A stretch of 64,000 nucleotides of DNA, taken from an uncultured Lachnospiraceae bacterium (lineage in GTDB: Bacteria > Bacillota > Clostridia > Lachnospirales > Lachnospiraceae). This document shows, in pieces, positions 54,037 to 62,914 of this stretch (position 1 is the first letter of the stretch; the number at the start of each line of letters is the position of its first letter). The stretch is taken from positions 11,189 to 75,188 of the forward strand of contig URQQ01000015.1 in the NCBI GenBank assembly GCA_900549995.1. The letters run 5' to 3'. Below the pieces are notes generated by a model. That model was given only the letters and a program-made list of their open reading frames with translations, had not been told where the DNA came from and ran no database searches. The position numbers and the translations under genes are program-made.

Positions 54037-56508
54037 CTAGTTCACCTTAATGTCTTCCAAATCTCCATAAAGTACCTTAAGTTCTGTTACCTTTTCTCCA
54101 TGATCGTCAATGGTCTGTCTGTATGTTCCCCATGCTTTTCCATTAATCCAGAATGTCTGATACTCATCCTGATGAAATACTGGCTGGAACGACATCGTCT
54201 TATGAACCAGGTCACATTGATAGCCTGCAAATGCCGGGATTAATGAAAAGCTGGACATTGGCCTGATATAATGGTGTCCGGCTTCTGTCTCACTCCACGG
54301 ACAACGCTTGATGCCATCATAACGGTCACGAATTGCCCGAATAATTGTCAGTGATTCTTCCAGCATCCCTTCGTAAATCATGCATACGGCTACCTGATAC
54401 TCTACCCCAGTCCATACTTCGTCACAATACGCAAATGGAAATCTCGGTCTTTCTCCTTTTGGCCATGAACAAAGTACCAAACCAGCCTCATCATTTAACG
54501 CATATGTACGCTGCACATTTGGAACATCTTCCATACAATCCCTGAAATTATATCGGTAAATGGACTGTAATGCCGCCTTGACATGTTCCTTTGGCAACAC
54601 ATAACCAAGCCCTGCTGTCTGTGACATGAACTGGCCCAGCAGCTGATCTGTCAGACATCCTTTTCCATACTGATATCTGTATTCATCCACATCATCAAGC
54701 TCTTGAATATAGTATTCTCCGTTAAATAATTTTTCATCTAAACGTACGGCTGCCTTGTCATAGAGTGCCTGATATTGGTCAGCAATCTCATCTTTACCAA
54801 GATGCCTTGCCATCTCTATCACACCTTTCACCGCACCCAGATAAACGGTATTTGTCATTGTATTTGGCCCGTAGAATTCTATATCATAAGTTACATGCTG
54901 TTTCCCATCCAGTACTCCATCTCCATCGACATCCCACTCTTTTATGGAATATTCTAATGCCTTCATCATGCTGTCCCAGATACCATGAAGGAACTTATCA
55001 TCTCCGGTATATTTCCACTCACGATAGATGCGGAGAATAGAACCAAACTCACCATCGCATGCCGGAATCATATCCCATCTGCTCTCTCCGAGACACTTTC
55101 TGGCTCTAAATGGCATACATCCATCCGGATCAAGTTCCACATTAAACTCTACGTTTCTCATTGTCATTTCCAGGTCCGGAAAAAGTCCTGCCACTGCCGT
55201 AGCATAATTCCATACATGATTTACATTTCCCTGTCCACAGCCGACATAATCGCGGATTCCTTCCCAGCCCATGAAGTTCCCGTCTTCAATCCGGAAACAG
55301 CAGTGGCTCTTCATTGACATGATATTCGATGCAACTGCGTCAATTACATAACCCGGCAGTGATGTCGAGAACAATGCATCCTCAAATGCATGTGACGTAT
55401 TTTCCAAATATTCTTTTTTCTCAATTACATATTTTAAGACATCCCACGCATCATCGAATTTTGTGGCATAATAGTTCCTGATGCTGTCATATCCGCCTTC
55501 ATTGTATCTTTTAAGATCTTCATCGTATTCAATCCATCCTTTCGGCCTGTTTGGGAAATACCACGAAATCATAAATTCAAAAACCTTTTCTTCGTTGGGA
55601 AGAATTGTTTCATAACTGCTGATCGAGCTGATTCTCTCTTTCAAATTCAGAAAACTAAAGTCGTAGTGTGAAAGGAGATCACATCCCTTTGACTCAATCT
55701 CATCTTCTTCCTCTAATTTGCCATCGCCTGCAAAATCATCCCAAAAATCCTGGGCATTGTCTGTCCACTGTCCATGAAGCCATTTTTTCCTGGTAATATT
55801 ATTTTTATTTGTCGTCGCAATTGACATGCTGCCGAATTTCATATCGGTTTCTTTCAGGTTTTTCGCTGTATAATACCACCCTTTTAATCCATTTTCTTCT
55901 TTATATTCATTCTGTACTTCATCCACCAGTTTCACATTATTAAACACGTCGTAGCCGTCAAATCCAACGACATTCGCCAAAGTGCCAACCACCGAGACAT
56001 CAATGGGCTGATCGGTCGGATTCTTCACTTTATATTTAATAATAGCCGTCGGAATTCCTGAATCGTCTGAATTCAACGGAATAAATGGTGTGAAAGCTTC
56101 CATCTGCACCATAACCGGGATCTTACTATCTTCTAAATCTACATATACGAATGGTTGTTTTCCAACCATCTTTGACTTCTCAAATCTGGGAATTCCTGCA
56201 AGTTCTCCATTCAAAAAACCATGTGATTTATAAAATGGCGGCTGAATTTTTGACTCAAGGATTCTGCTTACCGGCTGTTTCCCATTCTCCTTCACCCATA
56301 TTCCAAAAAATGAAAATGGAACAAATTGTCCTTTCCCTGGCCAGTTGAATATTTCCCAATCACAAAGCTGACCTCTTGATCCAACAGAAATATTGCCGGT
56401 TCCCAGTCCTCCTAATAAAAATTTGGCAACTGTAGCTTCTCCTCCATACGAGATTTCTCCTCCTGTTTTATATAAATCTGCTTTTGAATGTAATTTCTTT
56501 GTATCCAT
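54037..56508 (-). CDS. Glycoside hydrolase family 116 (beta-glucosidase / glucosylceramidase-like)
   Basis: An 823-residue enzyme with an N-terminal beta-sandwich and a C-terminal (alpha/alpha)6 barrel, as in the GBA2/TxGH116 family. The N-terminal start FLLGGLGTGNISVGSRG is characteristic. The nucleophile is the glutamate in YDIEFYGPNTMTNTVYL, and the acid aspartate is in YCDEVWTGVEY. Members cleave beta-glucosides or beta-xylosides. No signal peptide is present. The ATG at 56506-56508 follows AAAAGGAGAGAGAAATC, with a longer frame upstream lacking a site. It is 17 bases after the second permease gene and directly before GH32, in a LacI-controlled operon. Confidence 0.88.
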   Translation of the reverse strand: MDTKKLHSKADLYKTGGEISYGGEATVAKFLLGGLGTGNISVGSRGQLCDWEIFNWPGKGQFVPFSFFGIWVKENGKQPVSRILESKIQPPFYKSHGFLNGELAGIPRFEKSKMVGKQPFVYVDLEDSKIPVMVQMEAFTPFIPLNSDDSGIPTAIIKYKVKNPTDQPIDVSVVGTLANVVGFDGYDVFNNVKLVDEVQNEYKEENGLKGWYYTAKNLKETDMKFGSMSIATTNKNNITRKKWLHGQWTDNAQDFWDDFAGDGKLEEEDEIESKGCDLLSHYDFSFLNLKERISSISSYETILPNEEKVFEFMISWYFPNRPKGWIEYDEDLKRYNEGGYDSIRNYYATKFDDAWDVLKYVIEKKEYLENTSHAFEDALFSTSLPGYVIDAVASNIMSMKSHCCFRIEDGNFMGWEGIRDYVGCGQGNVNHVWNYATAVAGLFPDLEMTMRNVEFNVELDPDGCMPFRARKCLGESRWDMIPACDGEFGSILRIYREWKYTGDDKFLHGIWDSMMKALEYSIKEWDVDGDGVLDGKQHVTYDIEFYGPNTMTNTVYLGAVKGVIEMARHLGKDEIADQYQALYDKAAVRLDEKLFNGEYYIQELDDVDEYRYQYGKGCLTDQLLGQFMSQTAGLGYVLPKEHVKAALQSIYRYNFRDCMEDVPNVQRTYALNDEAGLVLCSWPKGERPRFPFAYCDEVWTGVEYQVAVCMIYEGMLEESLTIIRAIRDRYDGIKRCPWSETEAGHHYIRPMSSFSLIPAFAGYQCDLVHKTMSFQPVFHQDEYQTFWINGKAWGTYRQTIDDHGEKVTELKVLYGDLEDIKVN

Positions 56509-56525
56509 GATTTCTCTCTCCTTTT

Positions 56526-57410
56526 TTATCCTTTTACCCCTATATGTGTCATACTCTTTACGATCCATTTCTGTCCAATGATAAATACAATCAGAACTGG
56601 AATAATTGATAATACAACCGCTGCAAACACAACGTTATCACCTGTCGCGTATGGCTGTCTTATTGATAAAATCCCGACCGGTAACGACAGCTTTGGCGTA
56701 TCATTAATCATAATAAAAGTTGTAAAATAGTCATTCCATGAAAATGTAAATACAATGATTGCCAGAGACGCCAATGTCGACTTTGCCATCGGCAGCATGA
56801 TCGAGAAAAAAGTCCTGATTGGTCCGGCGCCGTCAAGCGCCGCTGCTTCATTCATATCCTTCGGTATCCCCAGAAAAAATTGTCTCATCATGAAAATTCC
56901 AAATGCTCCTGCAAGTCCCGGACACGTTGCACCTAAGATCGATGGCAATGTAACTGCCCACGAGGTATTGACAACGCCTAAAATCGTCATGATTTTATAT
57001 AAAGCAACAATTGTAACCTGGGTAGGAACCATCATTGCAATCATCATAAGAAAAAACATCGTATTTTTCCCTTTGAAACTAAACTTTGCATATGCATACC
57101 CTGCCAGTGCACCATGTGCTACCATCCCAATTGTAATAATTGTACTCATGAATAAACTGTTCTTCATGAATGTAAAAAAGGGGATCGAATCAGAAAATAG
57201 CTTTGCAAAATATTTTAAATTCCAATCACGAAATGCCGGCGGCAGCCATTTGGGCGGCAGGGCAATTGCCTCATTGTATGGCCTTAAGGATGCCGAGAAT
57301 ACCCAGAGGAATGGCGCAATCATGATAAACGCTATGATCGTCATTACAACGACCAATATCATGTGACTGATTTTTATCTTCTTTCCAAATATTGTAATCC
57401 GCTTACTCAT
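56526..57410 (-). CDS. Carbohydrate ABC transporter permease (MalG type)
   Basis: A 294-residue inner-membrane permease with six predicted helices. The EAA loop is EAAALDGAGPIRTFFSIMLPMAKS, and the C terminus QKWIVKSMTHIGVKG is typical of MalG-like CUT1 permeases. It overlaps the preceding permease gene by 8 bases (ATGAGTAA). It pairs with the MalF-type protein and the binding protein to import an oligosaccharide or glycoside. No ATPase gene is present in the operon, so a shared MsmK-type ATPase elsewhere in the genome must be used. Confidence 0.92.
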   Translation of the reverse strand: MSKRITIFGKKIKISHMILVVVMTIIAFIMIAPFLWVFSASLRPYNEAIALPPKWLPPAFRDWNLKYFAKLFSDSIPFFTFMKNSLFMSTIITIGMVAHGALAGYAYAKFSFKGKNTMFFLMMIAMMVPTQVTIVALYKIMTILGVVNTSWAVTLPSILGATCPGLAGAFGIFMMRQFFLGIPKDMNEAAALDGAGPIRTFFSIMLPMAKSTLASLAIIVFTFSWNDYFTTFIMINDTPKLSLPVGILSIRQPYATGDNVVFAAVVLSIIPVLIVFIIGQKWIVKSMTHIGVKG

Positions 57411-58311
57411 AATGAACCCACCATCTACTTCCTACAAACTGTATCACTGTTACGATCGCAATTAAAAACAACAGCAAAACTGATAACGCTGACGCCAAAC
57501 CATAATCAAATGAGGTAAAGCCCTTCTCTGCAATTAACATTACCAGACTTCTTGAGGAATCTCCCGGGCCTCCATTCGTTAAGACATAGATAGATTCATA
57601 TATTCTCAGGGCTCCTGTCACATTCATAATAAGCACGAAAAATATCTGAGGAGATGCAATCGGGACAATGATTTTGGAGAATCTTTGAACTGCATTTGCA
57701 CCGTCTATCTCTGCGGCCTCTAACAAGCCTCTGTCCACATTTTGCAGTCCTGCAAGTATAAGCAGCATGGACATTCCTGCATTTTTCCATATGTCTAATA
57801 TCAGAACCGCTATTTTAGACATCTGCTGATTACTCAGCCAGCCAATTTTATCAATATGTAACATTCCCAGATAATAATTGATAACACCTGCATCCGTCTG
57901 AAAGAAAGACTGCCAGATAATTGCCACAAACGTCAGTCCTACCAATGATGGGAAAAAGTAAACAGATCTGAAAAAAACATTCAGTTTATTCGGCAATATG
58001 TCATCCACTATAACCGCAAGCAGCAGCCCAAACGCTGTATTTCCAACTGCGCAGAACAAGGTATACCACAATGTATTTTTTAATGCCGCCATCGATCTTG
58101 TATCGCTTAAAATCTTCATATAATTTTCCAGACCTGTAAATTGCGACGCTCCCGTGAAGACATTGTATTTTTGAAACGAAATCACAACTACCCATATTAA
58201 TGGTATGATCACAAACACCAGAAATCCAAAGAATGAGGGAAGTGAAAATAAATAGGCCGCTCTTTTTTCTCTTCTATGATCCTTTACTTTTTTACTTTTT
58301 TTCACCAACAT
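57403..58311 (-). CDS. Carbohydrate ABC transporter permease (MalF type)
   Basis: A 302-residue permease with six predicted helices after a short basic N terminus (VKKSKKVKDHRREKR). The EAA loop is EAAEIDGANAVQRFSKIIVPIAS. The ATG at 58309-58311 has GGAGG only three bases away; the GTG two codons later is better spaced, so the true start may be there. It is separated from the binding protein gene by 63 bases that hold a strong hairpin, a common device to keep binding protein levels above permease levels. Confidence 0.92.
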   Translation of the reverse strand: MLVKKSKKVKDHRREKRAAYLFSLPSFFGFLVFVIIPLIWVVVISFQKYNVFTGASQFTGLENYMKILSDTRSMAALKNTLWYTLFCAVGNTAFGLLLAVIVDDILPNKLNVFFRSVYFFPSLVGLTFVAIIWQSFFQTDAGVINYYLGMLHIDKIGWLSNQQMSKIAVLILDIWKNAGMSMLLILAGLQNVDRGLLEAAEIDGANAVQRFSKIIVPIASPQIFFVLIMNVTGALRIYESIYVLTNGGPGDSSRSLVMLIAEKGFTSFDYGLASALSVLLLFLIAIVTVIQFVGSRWWVHYE

Positions 58312-58328
58312 TCACCTCCATATACCCA

Positions 58329-58355
58329 CATGTGGCAGATAAAATCTGCCACATG
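58329..58355 (-). other. Intercistronic hairpin between binding protein and permease genes
   Basis: A perfect 12-base stem CATGTGGCAGAT / ATCTGCCACATG with an AAA loop. No T-run follows on the minus strand, so it more likely stabilises the upstream message or limits read-through than fully terminates. Confidence 0.7.
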
Positions 58356-58374
58356 CCAGGTATTGCCTGCAATT

Positions 58375-59676
58375 CTATTCTATTGTATCTTCCAGACTCT
58401 TTTGTGCATCATCCAATGCAGTTTTTGCATCCTTGCTGCCTGAGAACAGTTCTTCCAGGCCACGCTGCAAAGTTTGTTCCAGATCACCGTAAAAAGTTGG
58501 AGCCGCTACAGGACTTCCTGCTTCAATTGCCTTCCACAATCCGCCTACATTTTCAGGTACTGTTCCCATAATAGAAGGATCTGTTGCCAGAGATTTGGTC
58601 GGAGGAATCTGCTGTCCACTGGCCGCATTCGCGGTCAGAGTTTCCGTTGATACCATTGCTTTTAATAAGTCCACTGATAACTCTTTCTCCTTTGTAGATG
58701 TTCCGACACACCATGCAGAACCTCCGTATACGGTCCCTTCATTTTTATTGACCGGCCACTGTACACAGTCAAAATCATCATTTGTAAGTCCTGCATCCTG
58801 CCATGTATTTAAAACCCATCTTCCGGCTCCTACCATTGCAAGCTGTTTTGATGCAAACATTGTATAAACGTCTGATGAGATCGGATCTGGTGTGACGCCT
58901 TCTGTAACTAAACTGTTTAAGAATGTAGCTGATTCGATCATCGCGTCGCTGTTTAAAGCTGGTGTTTTATAATCATCGCTTACCGGATATCCCCCATTTG
59001 TAACCCACCATGGCGTTAACTGAAAATACGAACTTGATAAGCCGAACCCATATACCGACTGATCTGCTTTGGTTAATGCCTTCGCATCTTCATGAAACTC
59101 GTCCCATGTCCAGCCATCCTCAGGATAAGCAATTCCCGCCTCATCAAACATTGTTTTATTGTAATACATAACCATTGTCTGTGTGCCGCTTGGCAATCCA
59201 TACAACGTTCCGTCTACGCTAAAACCATCCAGCAGCGACTGCGCATATTCACCCTGAAGCACCGTCAAATCTTCATCACCTGCAATCACTTCGTCAAGCG
59301 GCATCAGCAGATCATTATCAACTGCCATCTGCGCTGCCTCAAGTCCCAGATTAATAACATCCGGCGCCTCTCCTGATGTTGACATCGTAATCCATTTCTG
59401 AATAAAATCCGACCAGTTTTCAACTGGAACACAGGTCTGTTCCACTGTTACATCCGGATGATCCTCGTTAAATCTTGCAATTGCATCATTTGCAATGCTC
59501 TCTTCCTCTGTACTTCCCCAATTAAGAACCCTCAAAGTTGTTTTCCCTGAATCTTTTTGTTCTGTACCTCCACTGGTACTTCCACCGGAACTTTTATTGT
59601 TCCCACATCCGGCTAATGAGCAAATCATTGTGACAGCTAACCCTAAACCCAAAATCTTTTTTAACCGTGTTTTCAT
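58375..59676 (-). CDS. Sugar ABC transporter substrate-binding lipoprotein
   Basis: A 433-residue extracellular binding protein of the CUT1 family. The signal MKTRLKKILGLGLAVTMICSLAGC ends with a clear lipobox (LAGC), followed by a Ser/Gly-rich linker. Ligand-lobe motifs include RFNEDHPDVTVEQT, ESIANDAI and YGLPSGTQTMVMYYNKTMFDEAGI. It delivers a sugar or glycoside to the two permeases. The ATG at 59674-59676 follows GGAGAAGGTT; earlier in-frame ATGs overlap the operator region and lack sites. It is the first gene of the LacI-controlled operon binding protein - permease - permease - GH116 - GH32. Confidence 0.92.
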   Translation of the reverse strand: MKTRLKKILGLGLAVTMICSLAGCGNNKSSGGSTSGGTEQKDSGKTTLRVLNWGSTEEESIANDAIARFNEDHPDVTVEQTCVPVENWSDFIQKWITMSTSGEAPDVINLGLEAAQMAVDNDLLMPLDEVIAGDEDLTVLQGEYAQSLLDGFSVDGTLYGLPSGTQTMVMYYNKTMFDEAGIAYPEDGWTWDEFHEDAKALTKADQSVYGFGLSSSYFQLTPWWVTNGGYPVSDDYKTPALNSDAMIESATFLNSLVTEGVTPDPISSDVYTMFASKQLAMVGAGRWVLNTWQDAGLTNDDFDCVQWPVNKNEGTVYGGSAWCVGTSTKEKELSVDLLKAMVSTETLTANAASGQQIPPTKSLATDPSIMGTVPENVGGLWKAIEAGSPVAAPTFYGDLEQTLQRGLEELFSGSKDAKTALDDAQKSLEDTIE

Positions 59677-59709
59677 AACCTTCTCCATTCTTCTTTTTAT
59701 TTTGTTTTT

Positions 59710-59729
59710 ATATGGAACCCGTTCCATAT
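59710..59729. promoter_or_regulatory. LacI-type operator 2 (downstream of the operon promoter)
   Basis: A perfect inverted repeat ATATGGAAC-CC-GTTCCATAT lies in the 5' leader of the binding-protein operon, about 35 bases ahead of its start codon. Confidence 0.75.
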
Positions 59730-59742
59730 CGTTCCTTTTTTT

Positions 59743-59765
59743 GGAATTCCTAAAATAGGAATTCC
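59743..59765. other. Hairpin in the leader of the sugar ABC operon
   Basis: A perfect 10-base stem GGAATTCCTA / TAGGAATTCC with an AAA loop, between the promoter and operator 2. It may be a leader structure or a further protein site. Confidence 0.55.
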
Positions 59766-59796
59766 ATTGTATGCGGCCACATCTTGAACTATGTTT

Positions 59797-59825
59797 AGTA
59801 TATTACTCTTATTGCTATCTGTCAA
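59797..59825 (-). promoter_or_regulatory. Promoter of the sugar ABC operon
   Basis: On the minus strand consensus TTGACA (59820-59825) and TATACT (59797-59802) are separated by 17 bases; about 120 bases upstream of the binding-protein start. Confidence 0.75.
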
Positions 59826-59846
59826 CACCTTTTTGTCGTTTCCGTT

Positions 59847-59866
59847 ATATGGTAACCGTTCCATTT
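59847..59866. promoter_or_regulatory. LacI-type operator 1 (upstream of the operon promoter)
   Basis: ATATGGTAAC-CGTTCCATTT shares ATGG, ACCGTT and CCAT-type half-sites with operator 2 and sits about 20 bases upstream of the -35. Two sites either side of a promoter would allow looping. Confidence 0.6.
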
Positions 59867-59902
59867 TATGTATTTTTGTGCATTATGCATATTTTTTTAG
59901 AT

Positions 59903-60889
59903 TCATCTGCAGGTTGTTGTTTCTCCAATTCTTACCGTAGTTGCCAATTGTATTCTTGTTTCCAGACATTTTTCACCATCGATCATTTTGCAGATCATAT
60001 CTACTAAATTTTGTGCAATTAGCCGAACAGGCTGCACCACAGACGTAATGCTTGGCGTCATCGCTTCTGTAATATAGCTGCCGTCATATGACACGATCTT
60101 CAGTTCTTCCGGTATTTTTTTATTCTGTTTCAGCGCAGTTTTCATTGCATATATCGTCAGCATATCTGTTCCAAAAACTCCGTCTACATCCGGATATTGA
60201 TTCATGATTTTCTCTGTGGTACTTTCAAAATATTCACTATTATGCTTATTCCACTCTAATTCAATGGAAATCACTTCAATATTATTTTTTTTCATGTATT
60301 TTTCAAACTCAATATGCCTGTCATGCGTAGGTGCATCCACTGATTTTGATCCGACAAACTGTAAAACCTTCGTACAGCCGCTGTCCACTAATAATTTTGC
60401 CGCTGTCTTTCCACCTTCCACGTGATTTGCTCCGACGACCGGAATTGCTTTCCCCAGATAGCGGTCAAATGCAACAATCGGCTTGTCAATGTTAAGATAT
60501 GCCTCTATCTGCAGCGAATGTACTCCGGTAATAATCCCATCTACAATCTGTTTATCCAGCATGCTCAGGTACTCCTGCTCACTGTTTTCAGCCTTAAATG
60601 TGTTACAGATCATCGTTTTATATCCTTTTTCATAAAGGAAGGTCTCTATATCTCTCGTCAGTTCACCAAAAAGTGGATGTGCAACATCTGGCATAAGTAC
60701 CGCTACCGTTCCTACCTTTTTGCGGTATAACTGTCTTGCAAGCTCATTCGGCGTATAATTCAGTTTTTTCATCGCTTTTAGGATTTTATCTTTTGTATCT
60801 GCCGAAACATAACCACTTTCATTTAAAACTCTCGAAACTGTTGCCACTCCAACTCCGGCTTCTTTCGCTACATCTTTAATACTTGCCAT
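59903..60889 (-). CDS. LacI family transcriptional regulator
   Basis: A 328-residue regulator. The N-terminal helix-turn-helix IKDVAKEAGVGVATVSRVLN and hinge helix YTPNELARQLYRKK are classical. The ligand domain begins VGTVAVLMPDV and contains VDGIITGVHS, VVGANHVEGGKTAA and GVFGTDMLTIYAM. It is directly upstream of the sugar operon on the same strand and most likely represses it in the absence of the sugar. Three related operators (59710-59729, 59847-59866, 60993-61006) suggest it also controls its own gene and the divergent YesL-like gene. Confidence 0.92.
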   Translation of the reverse strand: MASIKDVAKEAGVGVATVSRVLNESGYVSADTKDKILKAMKKLNYTPNELARQLYRKKVGTVAVLMPDVAHPLFGELTRDIETFLYEKGYKTMICNTFKAENSEQEYLSMLDKQIVDGIITGVHSLQIEAYLNIDKPIVAFDRYLGKAIPVVGANHVEGGKTAAKLLVDSGCTKVLQFVGSKSVDAPTHDRHIEFEKYMKKNNIEVISIELEWNKHNSEYFESTTEKIMNQYPDVDGVFGTDMLTIYAMKTALKQNKKIPEELKIVSYDGSYITEAMTPSITSVVQPVRLIAQNLVDMICKMIDGEKCLETRIQLATTVRIGETTTCR

Positions 60890-60992
60890 TTCATCTCCCC
60901 CTCATATACCATAAATACTAAATTTATGAATACTGTGCATTTTCCAACTGCGAGCATTATATCATATCATTTTTCTTTTTTCCACAAAAACA

Positions 60993-61006
60993 TGAAACCG
61001 TTTCCA
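60993..61006. promoter_or_regulatory. LacI/CcpA-type operator 3 in the divergent region
   Basis: TGAAACCGTTTCCA is related to the two operators downstream of lacI and also fits the general catabolite (cre) pattern. It lies 9 bases ahead of the -35 of the YesL-like gene and upstream of a TATAAT (60956-60961, minus strand) for lacI. Confidence 0.6.
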
Positions 61007-61014
61007 TACAAGGA

Positions 61015-61043
61015 TTGAAAAAAAGATTCTGACATGCTATTAT
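61015..61043 (+). promoter_or_regulatory. Promoter of the YesL-like gene
   Basis: TTGAAA (61015-61020), 17-base spacer, TATTAT (61038-61043), about 33 bases ahead of the start codon. Confidence 0.55.
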
Positions 61044-61075
61044 CTTTATAAATGAATTGGTCAGGAGTGTACCGT

Positions 61076-61675
61076 ATGAATAAATGGACTGAAAAAATTC
61101 TCCCTATCTGGGATAAAATTGGAGACTTGTTCTTCTTAAATATCTTGTATATCCTCTGCTGCATTCCCATTGTCACAATTGGCACGGCAACCGCCGCGTT
61201 ATACAGCCTCACGCTGCAGATGACAGAAAAGAAAGAATCCTATATCGCTAAAGCTTTTTTGCAGAATTGTAAAATACATTTTAAAATAGCCACTATCATT
61301 TGGCTGTTATTTCTCCTTTTCATATGCACATTTTACTTCGATTATTATTATATCGGACTACTTCCGTCTGCCCCTGGATATGTCTTTGGCATCCTGATCA
61401 CTGTCATTTTCATGATACTTCTTTGCATTTCCAGCTGGCTTTTTCCAACCATAAGCCTGTGCTCTGCTTCTGTAGCCCATACCCTTAAGTCGGCCTGCAT
61501 CTCCTGCTTTTCCCACCCCATCCAGTCATTTATTATGCTTTTTATGAATTGCTTTTTCCTGGGCGTATTGTTATTTAATTTAAAATTATTCTTCTCTCTG
61601 CTTCCTTTTATCCTGATCATCGGTTTTTCCGGCGTTGCATACATTAACTCCAAAATCCTCAGGCAATGCAGCTGA
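61076..61675 (+). CDS. YesL/DUF624 family membrane protein
   Basis: A 199-residue membrane protein. The start WTEKILPIWDKIGDLFFLNILYILCCIPIVTIGTA is the diagnostic YesL/DUF624 pattern, followed by four further hydrophobic segments. Family members are very often next to CUT1 sugar transporters and LacI or two-component regulators; the molecular role is unknown. The ATG at 61076 follows AGGAGTGTACCGT; an earlier in-frame ATG lacks a site. Its last 90 bases overlap the convergent CPBP gene on the other strand. Confidence 0.85.
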   Translation: MNKWTEKILPIWDKIGDLFFLNILYILCCIPIVTIGTATAALYSLTLQMTEKKESYIAKAFLQNCKIHFKIATIIWLLFLLFICTFYFDYYYIGLLPSAPGYVFGILITVIFMILLCISSWLFPTISLCSASVAHTLKSACISCFSHPIQSFIMLFMNCFFLGVLLFNLKLFFSLLPFILIIGFSGVAYINSKILRQCS

Positions 61676-62701
61676 ATCCCGGCATAGTTGTTCGCTGTTG
61701 TTCACATCACGCCGATACTCTTTGGCAAATAAAAAGGAGGCCATTACAATAATAAGCATAATTTCCATCACGGCCTTAATTATAATTGTCTTCGACGGAC
61801 TCACTTGAATTCCTGTCCAAATACGGCTTTTCGCAACAGTTGTCTGCACTGTTGCTGCAACAGTCGGTACCGTTGAAACTAAAATATTATATATACAATG
61901 CACCAGAGAACATATCCAGACATTCTTTGTCCTCATAAAGATATATCCCAGAAATACCGACATGCTGATTGCCGCGGCAAACCGAAACGGTATCTCCCAC
62001 AGCTTTAAGTCATACGCCGTAAACCAAAGCGGCATATGCCAGAGTTCCCACAACACTCCCAGCAGAATTACCCCGAGCCTTTTGCCAAACTGATGCTGCA
62101 TTTTCTCCTGCAGATATCCTCTCCATCCATATTCCTCACCAAAATATCCGACTGCACTTGATATAAATTGAAGCGGCATTAAAATCAGAAAAAGAATCAT
62201 GGTGGTGAACGTAGTTGAAAATGATGACAAGGAACTTACAAGATTGCTTACTGCCAGTAAAAGTACCCAGAGAAAAATGACCTTCTTCACAGATTCAAAC
62301 TGATCAAAAAGTTTCCCTTCTTTCTTATCTACCCGTGCTCTGCCCACAATCATAATACTCCCGATCATCGTTGCCGCCTGAGTTATATAGTAAGTCATCT
62401 TATCATCAGAGTTCTTTATGATTCCAACAATATGGAGCAAAATCATCACCAGATAGATCACGCCGACTCCAATGACAACATTTCTGACACGTTTATTCTC
62501 GCTGATATCTTCTTTCTTATACTGCCTTGCAAGCAGCGCACCTGCCGCCGGCAGCACTCCCATAAATCCGGCGAAAACTACTGGGGCTATGTACTGACGT
62601 ATCATCAACGGCATCCCTAACAGAAACTGAATGCCATAGGCCGTCAGGAAAAAAATCATAAGTTCAATCACGGTTGTATTAGCTGTTTTTTTCTCATCCA
62701 T
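61586..62701 (-). CDS. CPBP family intramembrane metalloprotease
   Basis: A 371-residue membrane protein with about eight hydrophobic segments. Catalytic motifs of the CAAX-protease/bacteriocin-processing family are present: GEEYGWRGYLQ, ELWHMPLW and the histidine/asparagine of VHCIYN. Such proteases process or give immunity against bacteriocins, or act on membrane proteins; the role here is unknown. The ATG follows GGAGGGAACAT. The C-terminal 45 residues are polar and charged and, for the last 30 codons, are antisense to the YesL-like gene, so this tail may be a by-product of a shifted stop. Confidence 0.85.
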   Translation of the reverse strand: MDEKKTANTTVIELMIFFLTAYGIQFLLGMPLMIRQYIAPVVFAGFMGVLPAAGALLARQYKKEDISENKRVRNVVIGVGVIYLVMILLHIVGIIKNSDDKMTYYITQAATMIGSIMIVGRARVDKKEGKLFDQFESVKKVIFLWVLLLAVSNLVSSLSSFSTTFTTMILFLILMPLQFISSAVGYFGEEYGWRGYLQEKMQHQFGKRLGVILLGVLWELWHMPLWFTAYDLKLWEIPFRFAAAISMSVFLGYIFMRTKNVWICSLVHCIYNILVSTVPTVAATVQTTVAKSRIWTGIQVSPSKTIIIKAVMEIMLIIVMASFLFAKEYRRDVNNSEQLCRDSAALPEDFGVNVCNAGKTDDQDKRKQREE

Positions 62702-62854
62702 ATGTTCCCTCCAATTCCTTTATCTCTATTTTACACCAGGAGCAAAAAGAATGGAAGAAAGTAGCCAGCCATTTTTAATATGTGGTGAAACTTCTAAATC
62801 AGAGGCCCGGTTAAAGTACTTACATCATATTAGAAAATATTTTCATACCTATTC

Positions 62855-62893
62855 AAAAAAGGCAGTGTAAAACCTCTAAACGTTCACACTGCC
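62855..62893 (-). terminator. Terminator of the atp operon
   Basis: GGCAGTGT (62861-62868) pairs with ACACTGCC (62886-62893); a TTTTTT run follows on the minus strand. It lies about 20 bases after the atpC stop. Confidence 0.85.
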
Positions 62894-62914
62894 TTCTTCT
62901 TAACCTTTCCGGTC

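Noticed and set aside
62751..62870. A 39-codon plus-strand frame with an AGGAG ribosome site
   Set aside because: It ends inside the terminator hairpin of the atp operon, has no recognisable motif or promoter, and the site could be chance.
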